Source: Bacillota bacterium
GTDB taxonomy: Bacteria; Bacillota; Clostridia; Lachnospirales; Anaerotignaceae
Direction: 5' to 3'
Assembly: GCA_023413275.1 (NCBI GenBank)
Contig: JAEZPX010000003.1
Coordinates: forward strand, 1-7,605
Length of the DNA stretch: 7,605 bases
Below the pieces are notes generated by a model that did not search any database, was not told the DNA's origin, and saw nothing but the letters and a program-made list of their open reading frames with translations. Below, piece by piece: positions 1 to 5,750 of the stretch. The first letter of the stretch is position 1, and each line of letters begins with the position of its first letter. The translations under genes were made by a program, and so were the position numbers.

Positions 1-426
1 CATATATTTATCGCCATAAACGGGGGAGATACCTCTACGGGTTGAGCCAAACTTGGCATCCCCAAGGCGATCCTCCTCCAAGCAATCCAATAGCTTATGA
101 TAAGGAAGGCAAATGATGGCCTTATCACTTATTTTCAGGTTTTCGGCTGTGATTTTTACGCCTGCGCTTTTCAAACGGTCAACCTCGTGATAAAGATGTT
201 CAAGGTCAATTGCCATGCCATTTCCCATGATGTTTACTACATCTTCTCGCAAAATGCCGGAAGGCAGCAAGTTTAAAACAAATTTACCTAAGTGGTTAAT
301 TACGGTGTGTCCGGCGTTATTACCGCCCTGATATCTGCAAACAATATCATAATCATGTGAAAGCAGGTCAACCATACGACCTTTGCCCTCATCTCCCCAG
401 TTGGTTCCAACGATAGAAGTTAACAT
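1..426 (-). CDS. purA: Adenylosuccinate synthetase, N-terminal part (cut by window edge)
   Basis: PurA joins IMP and aspartate using GTP, the first committed step from IMP to AMP, in the cytoplasm. The visible 142 residues start with MLTSIVGTNWGDEGKGR, the glycine-rich phosphate loop of the family. D12 is the expected catalytic aspartate and H40, in GNNAGHT (35-41), the catalytic histidine. PSGI (55-58), GNG (68-70) and the IMP-loop region GSTRRGISPVYGDKY (127-141) follow. The start is fixed by AAGGAGG 8 nt upstream. Several normally rigid positions differ from the textbook enzyme: LNLLPSG instead of LHLIPSG, and STRRGISP instead of TTGRGIGP. It therefore looks like a divergent PurA subfamily rather than the E. 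coli or B. subtilis type. The rest of the gene (about two thirds) lies beyond the left edge. It is transcribed alone from a consensus promoter. Confidence 0.93.
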   Translation of the reverse strand, partial: MLTSIVGTNWGDEGKGRMVDLLSHDYDIVCRYQGGNNAGHTVINHLGKFVLNLLPSGILREDVVNIMGNGMAIDLEHLYHEVDRLKSAGVKITAENLKISDKAIICLPYHKLLDCLEEDRLGDAKFGSTRRGISPVYGDKYM

Positions 427-488
427 GAAGATAGCCTCCTTAAATTTTGATATAAAAAATAATGATTGAACTTTTGTATCATATAGAA

Positions 489-517
489 ATTTTAATAGCG
501 TTAATGAGGAATGTCAA
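489..517 (-). promoter_or_regulatory. SigA-type promoter of purA
   Basis: On the minus strand a perfect TTGACA (512-517) is followed by exactly 17 nt and TAAAAT (489-494), 5 of 6 matches to the -10 consensus. Transcription should start near 482, giving a leader of about 55 nt before the purA ATG. That is too short for a purine riboswitch, and none is visible. Placement and spacing are seen directly; activity is inferred. Confidence 0.75.
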
Positions 518-613
518 TGGAGCACATAATGAATTATTATGCTATTTTTTAGAATTATTAGTCATCATTAAAATTCCATTTCAAAATTTCACACAAGTTA
601 GTGCGTAAAAAGG

Positions 614-666
614 CATGTTTTTCAGTTCTATTCTTGTTCTGTTTTATTAAAACAATAAAAAACATG
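614..666. repeat. AT-rich nested inverted repeat in the spacer
   Basis: The 9-base arms CATGTTTTT (614-622) and AAAAACATG (658-666) are perfect inverted copies about 35 nt apart. A small palindrome, GTTTTattAAAAC (641-653), lies between them. It sits in the 427-879 spacer upstream of the purA promoter and downstream of the exonuclease terminator. In sequence this AT-rich it may be chance. Apart from this repeat, the purA promoter and the terminator at 748-785, I see nothing in this 453-bp spacer. Confidence 0.3.
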
Positions 667-747
667 AAAGTTTATGCAGAAAAAGCTGAATAAATAAATT
701 CAAATTTGGCATAGAAATTTTTTATACCCACTATTAATAATCGAATG

Positions 748-785
748 AAAAAAGCACCGATGACATTTCAAAATGCCATTGATGC
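748..785 (-). terminator. Rho-independent terminator of the exonuclease gene
   Basis: Read on the minus strand, a GCATCAATGGCATTT arm and a matching arm ending in CGGTGC form a stem of about 15 bp with two G-U pairs, one mismatch and a tiny loop. It is followed directly by six T (748-753). It lies about 95 nt past the exonuclease stop codon. It should separate that gene from purA, which has its own promoter further on. Confidence 0.75.
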
Positions 786-879
786 AGATTGTATTTTTAT
801 AATATAGATAAATGCTAGGTCACAAATCCTTGAAAATATCTTTAGAAATTAAAAATGGAATAAGAATTTATTGACTAAA

Positions 880-1674
880 CTAGTTTTCAACGTTCTCAAG
901 GGTATGTTTTTTCTTCTTTTTATCTGAATTCTGGCTGTCAAACGTATGGGCACGACCTAGAAAATAAGCGATTTTAATCAGCTTTTTTTCTTCCGTTGTT
1001 AAATCCTTTTCCGTCAAATCAGCAATATGACGAAGCAAAGCTGCCATATTTGTACGGGGTGCCTTTGGCACTGAAATCATCAGAGCTGTAGGTTTAAAGG
1101 TTGCAGGAGTAAGTTCCTTGGGTCGCACAACTTTAAAAACTTTCGCTGTATAGATAGCATCAAATAAGGCATCGTGAAAAGGTGCATCAACGGTGATATT
1201 TAGTTCTGTCACAGCATTTTTTAGGCCAATTGCTTGACCTGCCTCATAATTCAAAAATGCAGAAGCGTATTTTTGAACATTTAAATATTTATTGGGGATA
1301 CTGCTGGTGTCCAATTTATAGTATAAAATATTGCGAAATAGGGACTTAATATCATCCGTTCCCCAAGTGCAAAGAATTGCATCCTTATCTGAGATAAAAG
1401 AGGCAAACTGCTGAAAGGCTTCCGTAAAGTTCGGCTGGTCTTTTAGTTTTTCTTCAGTAATTCCGGTTATTTTTTCAACAAAAGGATGTAATCTCGGATA
1501 GATTTTAGGCTGAATCAATGCATTAAAAGTATCTATTTGCTGAAAAGAATCATTTAATTTTACAGCGCCAATTTGAATGATTTCAAAGGGACATTCAGGC
1601 ACCGGAGCAACTGCCTCGCCTGTTTTGAAAGGAAAGGATTGATTGAACTCTAAATCCAAAACGATATAATTCAT
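880..1674 (-). CDS. Stand-alone DEDDh 3'-5' exonuclease (RNase T / KapD-like)
   Basis: This is a 264-aa protein with the DEDDh exonuclease fold. Exo I is VLDLEF with D7 and E9. Exo II is TWGTDD, with D108 the likely metal ligand. Exo III is FHDALFDA, with H167 and D172. All five catalytic residues are present, so it should remove nucleotides from 3' ends of DNA or RNA using two metal ions. WG before the Exo II aspartate and the HPFVEKITGI segment (63-72) resemble the KapD/ERI-1 branch more than DNA polymerase III epsilon. About 80 C-terminal residues after the nuclease core are probably helical, end in a lysine run (252-256), and have no function I recognise. The ATG at 1674 is chosen because AGGAGGAA lies 5 nt upstream; the in-frame ATG at 1749 lacks this. 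A TATACT -10-like box at 1698-1703 lacks a good -35. The substrate cannot be told from the sequence. Confidence 0.88.
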   Translation of the reverse strand: MNYIVLDLEFNQSFPFKTGEAVAPVPECPFEIIQIGAVKLNDSFQQIDTFNALIQPKIYPRLHPFVEKITGITEEKLKDQPNFTEAFQQFASFISDKDAILCTWGTDDIKSLFRNILYYKLDTSSIPNKYLNVQKYASAFLNYEAGQAIGLKNAVTELNITVDAPFHDALFDAIYTAKVFKVVRPKELTPATFKPTALMISVPKAPRTNMAALLRHIADLTEKDLTTEEKKLIKIAYFLGRAHTFDSQNSDKKKKKHTLENVEN

Positions 1675-1937
1675 GAAAGTTCCTCCTGTCTGAACCAAGT
1701 ATACACCATTTTTCAGGTGAAGGGAAGAAGGAAATTTCAACTCTAGCATATCTATTTTTGTAAAAACAGCATGAAAAATATGTCGTCTTTGAGGAATGAT
1801 AGAAGGTAATGCCGGAATCCTTAAATGAAGTTAATATGGGATTAAAAAAGAGTCTTTGGATAGCATTTATTTCAAATCAAGTTAGGCGAAATTTTTTTAC
1901 CTTAAAAATAATAATATATTGATATTGCATTTGTTTA

Positions 1938-1979
1938 GAGGAGGTTTTGGATGTGAGAAATGGAGGTCGTTTTTGTTGA
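1938..1979 (+). other. Orphan Shine-Dalgarno with an 8-codon mini-ORF
   Basis: GAGGAGG (1938-1944) is as strong as any ribosome site in the window, yet no gene follows it. Eight nt later a GTG opens an ORF of only eight codons (MRNGGRFC, stop at 1977-1979). An overlapping ATG-TGA start-stop pair lies at 1951-1956. A second eight-codon ORF in another frame starts at ATG 1960 (MEVVFVDS). This may be a leader peptide, the stub of a decayed gene, or chance. The best promoter for the downstream gene lies after it, which argues against a leader role unless an upstream promoter exists. The rest of the 387-bp spacer 1675-2061 shows only AT-rich sequence and the promoter at 1994-2022. Confidence 0.3.
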
Positions 1980-1993
1980 TTCGTGAATTATCC

Positions 1994-2022
1994 TTGTAAC
2001 TATAATTGGCAGATGATAAAAT
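1994..2022 (+). promoter_or_regulatory. Probable SigA promoter for the 2062-4056 genes
   Basis: TTGTAA (1994-1999) and TAAAAT (2017-2022) are 17 nt apart, which would start transcription near 2029 and give a leader of about 30 nt. A competing pair, TTGATT (1976-1981) and a perfect TATAAT (2001-2006), has a 19-nt spacer. Either could be used, and the two overlap. Confidence 0.55.
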
Positions 2023-2061
2023 GATATAAAAATGGCATACAAAAGCTTAAGGAGGCAAAAC

Positions 2062-2313
2062 ATGAAGCTTCATTTTACGGAAGAACAAAAAGAACAAGAG
2101 CTGAACAAACTATATTTGGAAGAGGATGATCTTCTCTTGGAGGCCGAATTCGTGGAAGGAGAAGGCCGAAAATTTTTAATTTCTGGTGTGGCTACCATTG
2201 AAGGAGAAAGATACCACGAGTTTGAAATCATATGTGAATTAGCAGAAGATGCTACTGAAGACCCGGTTTCTGTTATAAATACAGATTGGGTTTGTTATGA
2301 TTTCAATTTCTAA
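2062..2313 (+). CDS. Small, strongly acidic protein of unknown function (83 aa)
   Basis: I do not recognise this family. The start is set at ATG 2062 by AAGGAGG (2049-2055) 6 nt upstream, rather than the in-frame ATG at 2032, which has no ribosome site. The 83 residues hold about 23 Asp/Glu against 6 Lys/Arg, so the protein is very acidic. An N-terminal helix rich in Glu and Leu (about 5-30) is followed by a segment that looks like beta strands (about 27-60). The protein ends in an aromatic stretch (WVCYDFNF). It has two cysteines (one in IICE, one in WVCY), no signal peptide and no membrane segment. It lies 20 nt ahead of the alcohol dehydrogenase and probably shares its transcript. The good start signal and codon structure make it a real gene. 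Acidity could suggest binding to a basic partner, but this is only inference. Confidence 0.8.
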   Translation: MKLHFTEEQKEQELNKLYLEEDDLLLEAEFVEGEGRKFLISGVATIEGERYHEFEIICELAEDATEDPVSVINTDWVCYDFNF

Positions 2314-2333
2314 AATAAAAAGGAGGAAAAAGT

Positions 2334-3437
2334 ATGGATCAATTTAAATTTTTTATGCCAGCAGAAACTTTTTTTGGCCGCGGTTGTGTCCTAGAAAATA
2401 AAAAGACATTTTTAACACTGGGCAGTAAAGCAATGTTGATTACAGGACGCAGTTCTGCCAAGAAAAACGGTGCACAGCAGGATGTTACAGACGCATTGGA
2501 TGCTTGCAACATTCCTTGGGTTTTATTTGACGAAATTGGAGAAAATCCCGATGTAGAAACCGTGGTAAAAGCGTCAAAAATAGCTCAACAGGAGAAGGTT
2601 GATTTTCTGATTGGCATTGGCGGTGGTTCTCCTATGGATGCGGCAAAGGCGATTGCAGTTTTGACCGCAAATCCTGAAGCTGACAGCGAAATTTTGTTCA
2701 CCCAGCCTGATGCAAAGGCTTTGCATGTGGCTGAAATTCCTACAACGGCAGGTACGGGTTCAGAAGTAACCCAGTATTCCATAATGACCCTCCATGAAAA
2801 ACGTACAAAAAGAGCTATTGTGCAAAAAGTCTTTGCTAAAGCATCTTTTTTAGATCCAAAATATATGGATGGTCTTTCGGCAGAGATTACAAATAATACT
2901 GCTGTGGATGCATTAACCCATCTGATTGAAAGCTACTTATCTGTAAATGCAAATTTCTTTAGCGAAAAAATAGTAGAACTGGGATTTTCTTTATTTAAAG
3001 ATTGCATTCCTGCTCTCAAGGAGAGGGTATATTCCCCAGAGGTCAGAGATAAGCTCATGCTGGCATCCGCTTTGGCAGGCGTTGCCATCGCCCAAACCAG
3101 TACTTCTATCCCCCATTGTCTTGGTTACTGTTTGACTTATGAAAAAGGTATTCCCCACGGAAGGGCAAACGGTATTGTAACCCAGGCTTATTTGGAAATG
3201 TTCCCTGAGGATGATAAAAAGGTAGGGCAGCTTCTGCAAAGTTTGGATATGAGAAGTGTTAAAGATATGGGTGTATTCTTAAAGGATGTGTTGCATACTT
3301 CGGAGACATTTACCGTTGAAGAAGTGGATTACTACACAGAGCGGGCTATGGAGAGCCCTGGAAAAATTGCAACTTTCCCTTATCCTGCCACGAAAGAAGA
3401 TATTTTCAAGGTGTATGAGAAGAGTCTCCTTTCCTAA
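2334..3437 (+). CDS. Iron-containing alcohol dehydrogenase
   Basis: This 367-aa protein belongs to the group III (iron-type) alcohol dehydrogenases, cytoplasmic enzymes that interconvert aldehydes or ketones and alcohols with NAD(P)H. The N-terminal Rossmann-like half holds GIGGGSPMDAAK (94-105) and PTTAGTGSEVT (136-146). The helical half carries the expected metal ligands D192, H196, H261 and H275, in VDALTHLIE, PHCLGY and GIPHGRANG. All four are intact. The segment after strand 2 reads ITGRSSAKKNG, with no acidic residue where NAD-specific members such as FucO have one. NADPH preference is therefore possible, as in YqhD and butanol dehydrogenases (inference). At 367 residues it is slightly shorter than the usual 380-390. 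AGGAGG lies 7 nt before the ATG. It is co-directional with the acidic protein upstream. The substrate is unknown; ethanol, butanol or propanediol roles in fermentation are all possible. Confidence 0.92.
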   Translation: MDQFKFFMPAETFFGRGCVLENKKTFLTLGSKAMLITGRSSAKKNGAQQDVTDALDACNIPWVLFDEIGENPDVETVVKASKIAQQEKVDFLIGIGGGSPMDAAKAIAVLTANPEADSEILFTQPDAKALHVAEIPTTAGTGSEVTQYSIMTLHEKRTKRAIVQKVFAKASFLDPKYMDGLSAEITNNTAVDALTHLIESYLSVNANFFSEKIVELGFSLFKDCIPALKERVYSPEVRDKLMLASALAGVAIAQTSTSIPHCLGYCLTYEKGIPHGRANGIVTQAYLEMFPEDDKKVGQLLQSLDMRSVKDMGVFLKDVLHTSETFTVEEVDYYTERAMESPGKIATFPYPATKEDIFKVYEKSLLS

Positions 3438-3504
3438 AGATAAGGACAATTTTCAAAATTCCCCTTTTTTCATAAGCTAATAGAAAACAGTGGGGGGAGA
3501 TTTT

Positions 3505-4056
3505 ATGCCGAGAGTATATCTTAGCCCATCCTTGCAAAACTATAATCTTTTTATAAATGGCGGGAGTGAGGAGGAATATGTAAACCTAATTGCAGATGCT
3601 ATGGAACCATACCTGTTTGCTTCGGGAATTGAATTTACAAGAAACGATCCTGAGATGCCCTTATCTCAAGTGATTGCAGATGTAAATACAGGTGACTATG
3701 ATGTGTTTTTTTCCATTCATACAACTACGGCACCTCCTTTCATAGCAGGAAAATTAAAAGGAGCAGAGGTTCTTTACTATTCCCGTAATCCTTATGGAAA
3801 TGAGCTGGCTCAGGCAGTTGTGAAAAATATAAAAAACCTTTATCCTGTTTCAAATAAGGTGAAGGCCATGCCTTCTGCCACACAAAAAGAATTAATGCAG
3901 ACGACGCCACCAGCAGTGGTAGTGGCATTGGGATATAATGATAACATTGAGGATGCTCAGTGGATTAAAGATAATGTCCGCTATCTTGGAAGGGAGCTTT
4001 CCCGTTCCTTGACAGATTATTTTGACATTTCTTTTGTTGAGCCTGAAGAAGATTAA
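3505..4056 (+). CDS. Amidase_3-like protein lacking canonical zinc ligands
   Basis: The 183-aa protein has the outline of an N-acetylmuramoyl-L-alanine amidase of the Amidase_3 (AmiC/CwlD) type. It shows YLSPSL at the first strand, GIEFTRNDPEM (41-51), YDVFFSIHTT (65-74), a short insert ending in YYSR, and APAVLIE-like PPAVVVALGYNDN (135-147). Active amidases bind zinc with His, Glu, His and use a catalytic Glu near the C terminus. Here the first His is absent (PSLQNYN), one of E22-E24 could serve, H72 is kept, and the catalytic Glu is A141. It may therefore bind but not cut peptidoglycan, or have another activity. There is no signal peptide or membrane segment, so it would act in the cytoplasm or, if sporulation-linked, inside the mother cell. 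GGGGGGAG lies 5 nt before ATG 3505, preferred over GTG 3490. TTCCCC at about 3459-3464 could pair with this ribosome site. It lies 67 nt after the dehydrogenase with no terminator between them. Confidence 0.75.
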   Translation: MPRVYLSPSLQNYNLFINGGSEEEYVNLIADAMEPYLFASGIEFTRNDPEMPLSQVIADVNTGDYDVFFSIHTTTAPPFIAGKLKGAEVLYYSRNPYGNELAQAVVKNIKNLYPVSNKVKAMPSATQKELMQTTPPAVVVALGYNDNIEDAQWIKDNVRYLGRELSRSLTDYFDISFVEPEED

Positions 4057-4127
4057 TATTTTATTTGCCCATGGAAACAAATAAGAAGTTTGTTGGTCAT
4101 AAACGCTTGAGTTAACTGAAATTACAA

Positions 4128-4165
4128 AAACGCCCCTTTTGCAGATATTTAGCAAAGGGGCGTTT
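4128..4165. terminator. Bidirectional rho-independent terminator between convergent genes
   Basis: AAACGCCCCTTT (4128-4139) and AAAGGGGCGTTT (4154-4165) form a perfect 12-bp stem. GC (4141-4142) and GC (4152-4153) can extend it if one T bulges. The minus-strand reading is followed by TTTTTGTAATTT, a typical U-rich tail. The plus-strand tail is weaker (TTTACATT). It lies between the amidase-like gene and the SGNH hydrolase gene and should serve both. Confidence 0.85.
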
Positions 4166-4184
4166 ACATTAAGTATTCACAAAA

Positions 4185-4203
4185 CCTTGCTAAGACAGCG
4201 AGG
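4185..4203 (-). terminator. Possible minor hairpin terminator after the SGNH gene
   Basis: CCTTGCT (4185-4191) and AGCGAGG (4197-4203) pair around a 5-nt loop. In the minus-strand transcript the stem has one C-A mismatch and is followed by TTTTGTGAATA. It would act before the larger terminator at 4128-4165. It is short and weak, so it may have no function. Confidence 0.3.
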
Positions 4204-4257
4204 CAAAATAAACTCAGTACGAAAAATTATATATAATCGCAAAGAAAAGATAATGAA

Positions 4258-4869
4258 TTATTTATAATAACTTGCAATTACATCACGAATCATGGGATAA
4301 AGCAAGGAGTATCCTGTATTGCTTAAATGGATTCCATCAAATTGAAAGAAGTCTTCGAAGGCTTCTTCTTTTTTTGACCAAAGCTCAGAAAAGAAATCAA
4401 TTACAGGACAATTATATTCTTTTGCAATTTTCTGAACAGACTCTGCATAAAGCTTTACACGGTCAGTGGTAGTGAACGGGAAAAAATCCGTATCAACCAC
4501 AGGGGGCGGTGTAATGAAAATAGGCAAAGGGGTTCCGTTGTTAAATTCTTTCCCATGCTGTAAAGAAAGTACAAGTTCAGTAATGGAACGCAAATTTTTT
4601 TCATATTCTATTAAAGGGCGATAGTAATCTTCCAACATAGCAGAATCATTGGAACCAAAAAAAATGAGTACAATTTGGGGATGAAATAATAATACATCCC
4701 TATGAATGCGCTCTAAGGCTTCTCTGGTGGTATCCCCGTTAATGCCCTTATTGATGATCCGCCACTTTGGAAAATCTTCTTTAAGGCATGCAGGGTAAGC
4801 AATATGATCTAAAACGCCGTATCCATAAGTAAGGCTGTCACCAAAAGCGACGATGGTAAAAGGATCCAT
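4258..4869 (-). CDS. SGNH/GDSL-family hydrolase (esterase-like)
   Basis: The 203-aa protein carries all four SGNH blocks. Block I is FGDSLTYGYG with nucleophile S12. Block II is NKGINGDTT with G45. Block III is FFGSNDS with G72 and N74. Block V is FDGIHLSNTGY with D178 and H181. It should be an active serine hydrolase that cleaves esters, for example acetyl groups on sugars or acyl chains on lipids. The TPPPVVDTD segment (120-128) recalls isoamyl-acetate-type esterases. There is no signal peptide, so it should act in the cytoplasm. ATG 4869 is preferred over GTG 4878 because GGAG lies 8 nt upstream of the ATG, while the GTG has no properly spaced site. It follows the LytTR gene by 15 nt on the same strand and is very likely co-transcribed. 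The substrate cannot be read from the sequence. Confidence 0.88.
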   Translation of the reverse strand: MDPFTIVAFGDSLTYGYGVLDHIAYPACLKEDFPKWRIINKGINGDTTREALERIHRDVLLFHPQIVLIFFGSNDSAMLEDYYRPLIEYEKNLRSITELVLSLQHGKEFNNGTPLPIFITPPPVVDTDFFPFTTTDRVKLYAESVQKIAKEYNCPVIDFFSELWSKKEEAFEDFFQFDGIHLSNTGYSLLYPMIRDVIASYYK

Positions 4870-4884
4870 TTCCTTCACTCCGTT

Positions 4885-5640
4885 TCATTCAAAATTGTTT
4901 GTGGGTACCTCGTCATCCATACTAGGAAAAAAGGGTAGTATGGTTTTCTTATGACTTCGGCTGACAAAGGCTTCTTTGTCTGAATTAAAAAAGAATATTC
5001 CCCAAGGTTCTTTTGATTTATCAACATAGGAGATATTCTCTAGGTTAACAATAAATGAACGATGTGTCTGCACAAAATTTTTGTCAGAAAGAGTTCGTTG
5101 AATTTGATAAAGGGGACATGGTACATGAATTGCATCATTCTTTAGATGAATGATTGATTTTTTCATGGTGCTTTCGATATATAGAATTTCACTATAAGGC
5201 AGATTATATAGTCCCTTAGGGGTATTAATCTGACAAAACTTGCGTTCAACAGAGTGAATTTTTTTGTACATGCCCACATAGTATTGTAACAAACTGATTA
5301 ACGCTTCTTTCTTTTTAGTGTCCAAGGGAAGGAGAAAACATTCGCATGAGCGCCAATGGACAAAAGCAGTTACAAGATATTCGATTTTGCTTGAGAAAAG
5401 CAGAATCGGCGTGTGTTGATGTTGTTCATGGTTTCTTAATGAGAAGATGACGCTGCGCACGGGCATGATATCTTCTTCAAAACTAAAAAAGTAACAATTG
5501 TATTCATGTTGTTCAAAAAGAGTGAACCATTCTTCTTTTGTACTAGCACAAGAAACTTCGATGTGACCGCATTTTCCACAGAAATCCACTAAATATTCTT
5601 GGGTGGGTGCGTCAAAAAAGCCTAGCAAAATCGAAAACAT
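4885..5640 (-). CDS. LytTR-domain transcription factor with degenerate receiver
   Basis: The 251-aa protein has two parts. Residues about 135-238 form a LytTR DNA-binding domain. It includes LPYSEILYIES (147-157), the family signature FVQTHRSFIVNLENISYV (189-206), and a final strand with VSRSHKKTI. This places it with AgrA/VirR/LytR-type regulators. Residues 1-120 have receiver-like length and spacing but lack the marks of a phosphorylated receiver. Strand 1 reads ILLGFFDAP without the acidic pair. The phospho-acceptor strand reads CYFFSFEEDIMP with no clear aspartate at its end, although D57 could be a shifted one. The conserved lysine before the last proline is leucine (FLLPLD). It is probably not controlled by a histidine kinase, and none is next to it. 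A GAGAGGTG ribosome site precedes the ATG. It heads a two-gene unit with the SGNH hydrolase and is divergent from spoIIIAA. Confidence 0.87.
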   Translation of the reverse strand: MFSILLGFFDAPTQEYLVDFCGKCGHIEVSCASTKEEWFTLFEQHEYNCYFFSFEEDIMPVRSVIFSLRNHEQHQHTPILLFSSKIEYLVTAFVHWRSCECFLLPLDTKKKEALISLLQYYVGMYKKIHSVERKFCQINTPKGLYNLPYSEILYIESTMKKSIIHLKNDAIHVPCPLYQIQRTLSDKNFVQTHRSFIVNLENISYVDKSKEPWGIFFFNSDKEAFVSRSHKKTILPFFPSMDDEVPTNNFE

Positions 5641-5672
5641 TTTGGCACCTCTCTAAAAAAAATTTTATAAAT

Positions 5673-5681
5673 AGTATATCA
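5673..5681 (-). promoter_or_regulatory. Extended -10 promoter of the LytTR-SGNH unit
   Basis: The minus strand reads TGATATACT, an extended -10 element (TGn plus TATACT, 5 of 6 matches). The -35 region is only a T-run. Transcription would begin near 5666, about 25 nt before the start codon. This region lies within the 110-bp spacer shared with spoIIIAA. Confidence 0.5.
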
Positions 5682-5685
5682 CAAA

Positions 5686-5717
5686 GCATGAATGAAAAAA
5701 AGATATTTTGTATAAAA
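5686..5717 (+). promoter_or_regulatory. Tentative SigE-like promoter of the spoIIIA operon
   Basis: GCATGAAT (5686-5693) and GTATAAAA (5710-5717), 16 nt apart, are the nearest match I find to a SigE promoter (consensus roughly GKMATATT and CATACAAT). The match is poor. SigE control is expected for spoIIIA from B. subtilis and Clostridium, and transcription from here would give a leader of about 25 nt. The position is a guess. Confidence 0.22.
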
Positions 5718-5750
5718 AATGAAATATTTGCATGGAAAGTAGGTGATTTA

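Noticed and set aside
427..482. Riboswitch in the purA leader
   Set aside because: The leader from the predicted start is only about 55 nt and shows no stem structure or terminator.
1675..1749. 25-residue N-terminal extension of the exonuclease
   Set aside because: The upstream ATG has no ribosome site, while the ATG at 1674 has AGGAGGAA. The catalytic strand starts right after the shorter start, as usual for the family.
2585..3239. Two minus-strand ORFs (65 and 82 codons) inside the alcohol dehydrogenase gene
   Set aside because: They lie wholly opposite a gene with intact catalytic motifs, have no ribosome sites and no recognisable protein features.
3440..3470. Terminator between the dehydrogenase and the amidase-like gene
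   Set aside because: Only a tiny AATTT/AAATT palindrome is present; a GC-rich stem is missing, and the T-run follows CCCC rather than a hairpin.
3286..3480. Plus-strand 64-codon ORF overlapping the end of the dehydrogenase
   Set aside because: It is out of frame with the real gene, has no ribosome site and its tail simply reads into the spacer.
3740..4155. Two minus-strand ORFs (62 and 87 codons) across the amidase-like gene and terminator
   Set aside because: They run opposite a real gene or through a terminator hairpin, with no start signals or family features.
4272..4472. Plus-strand 66-codon ORF within the SGNH hydrolase gene
   Set aside because: It is a shadow of the hydrolase, which has all SGNH blocks in its own frame.
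5702..5730. Possible LytTR binding repeats, ATATTTTG (5703-5710) and ATATTTG (5724-5730), 21 bp apart
   Set aside because: The spacing fits LytTR dimers, but the repeats are pure AT-rich sequence that does not match the known AgrA/VirR-type consensus, so chance is the simpler reading.
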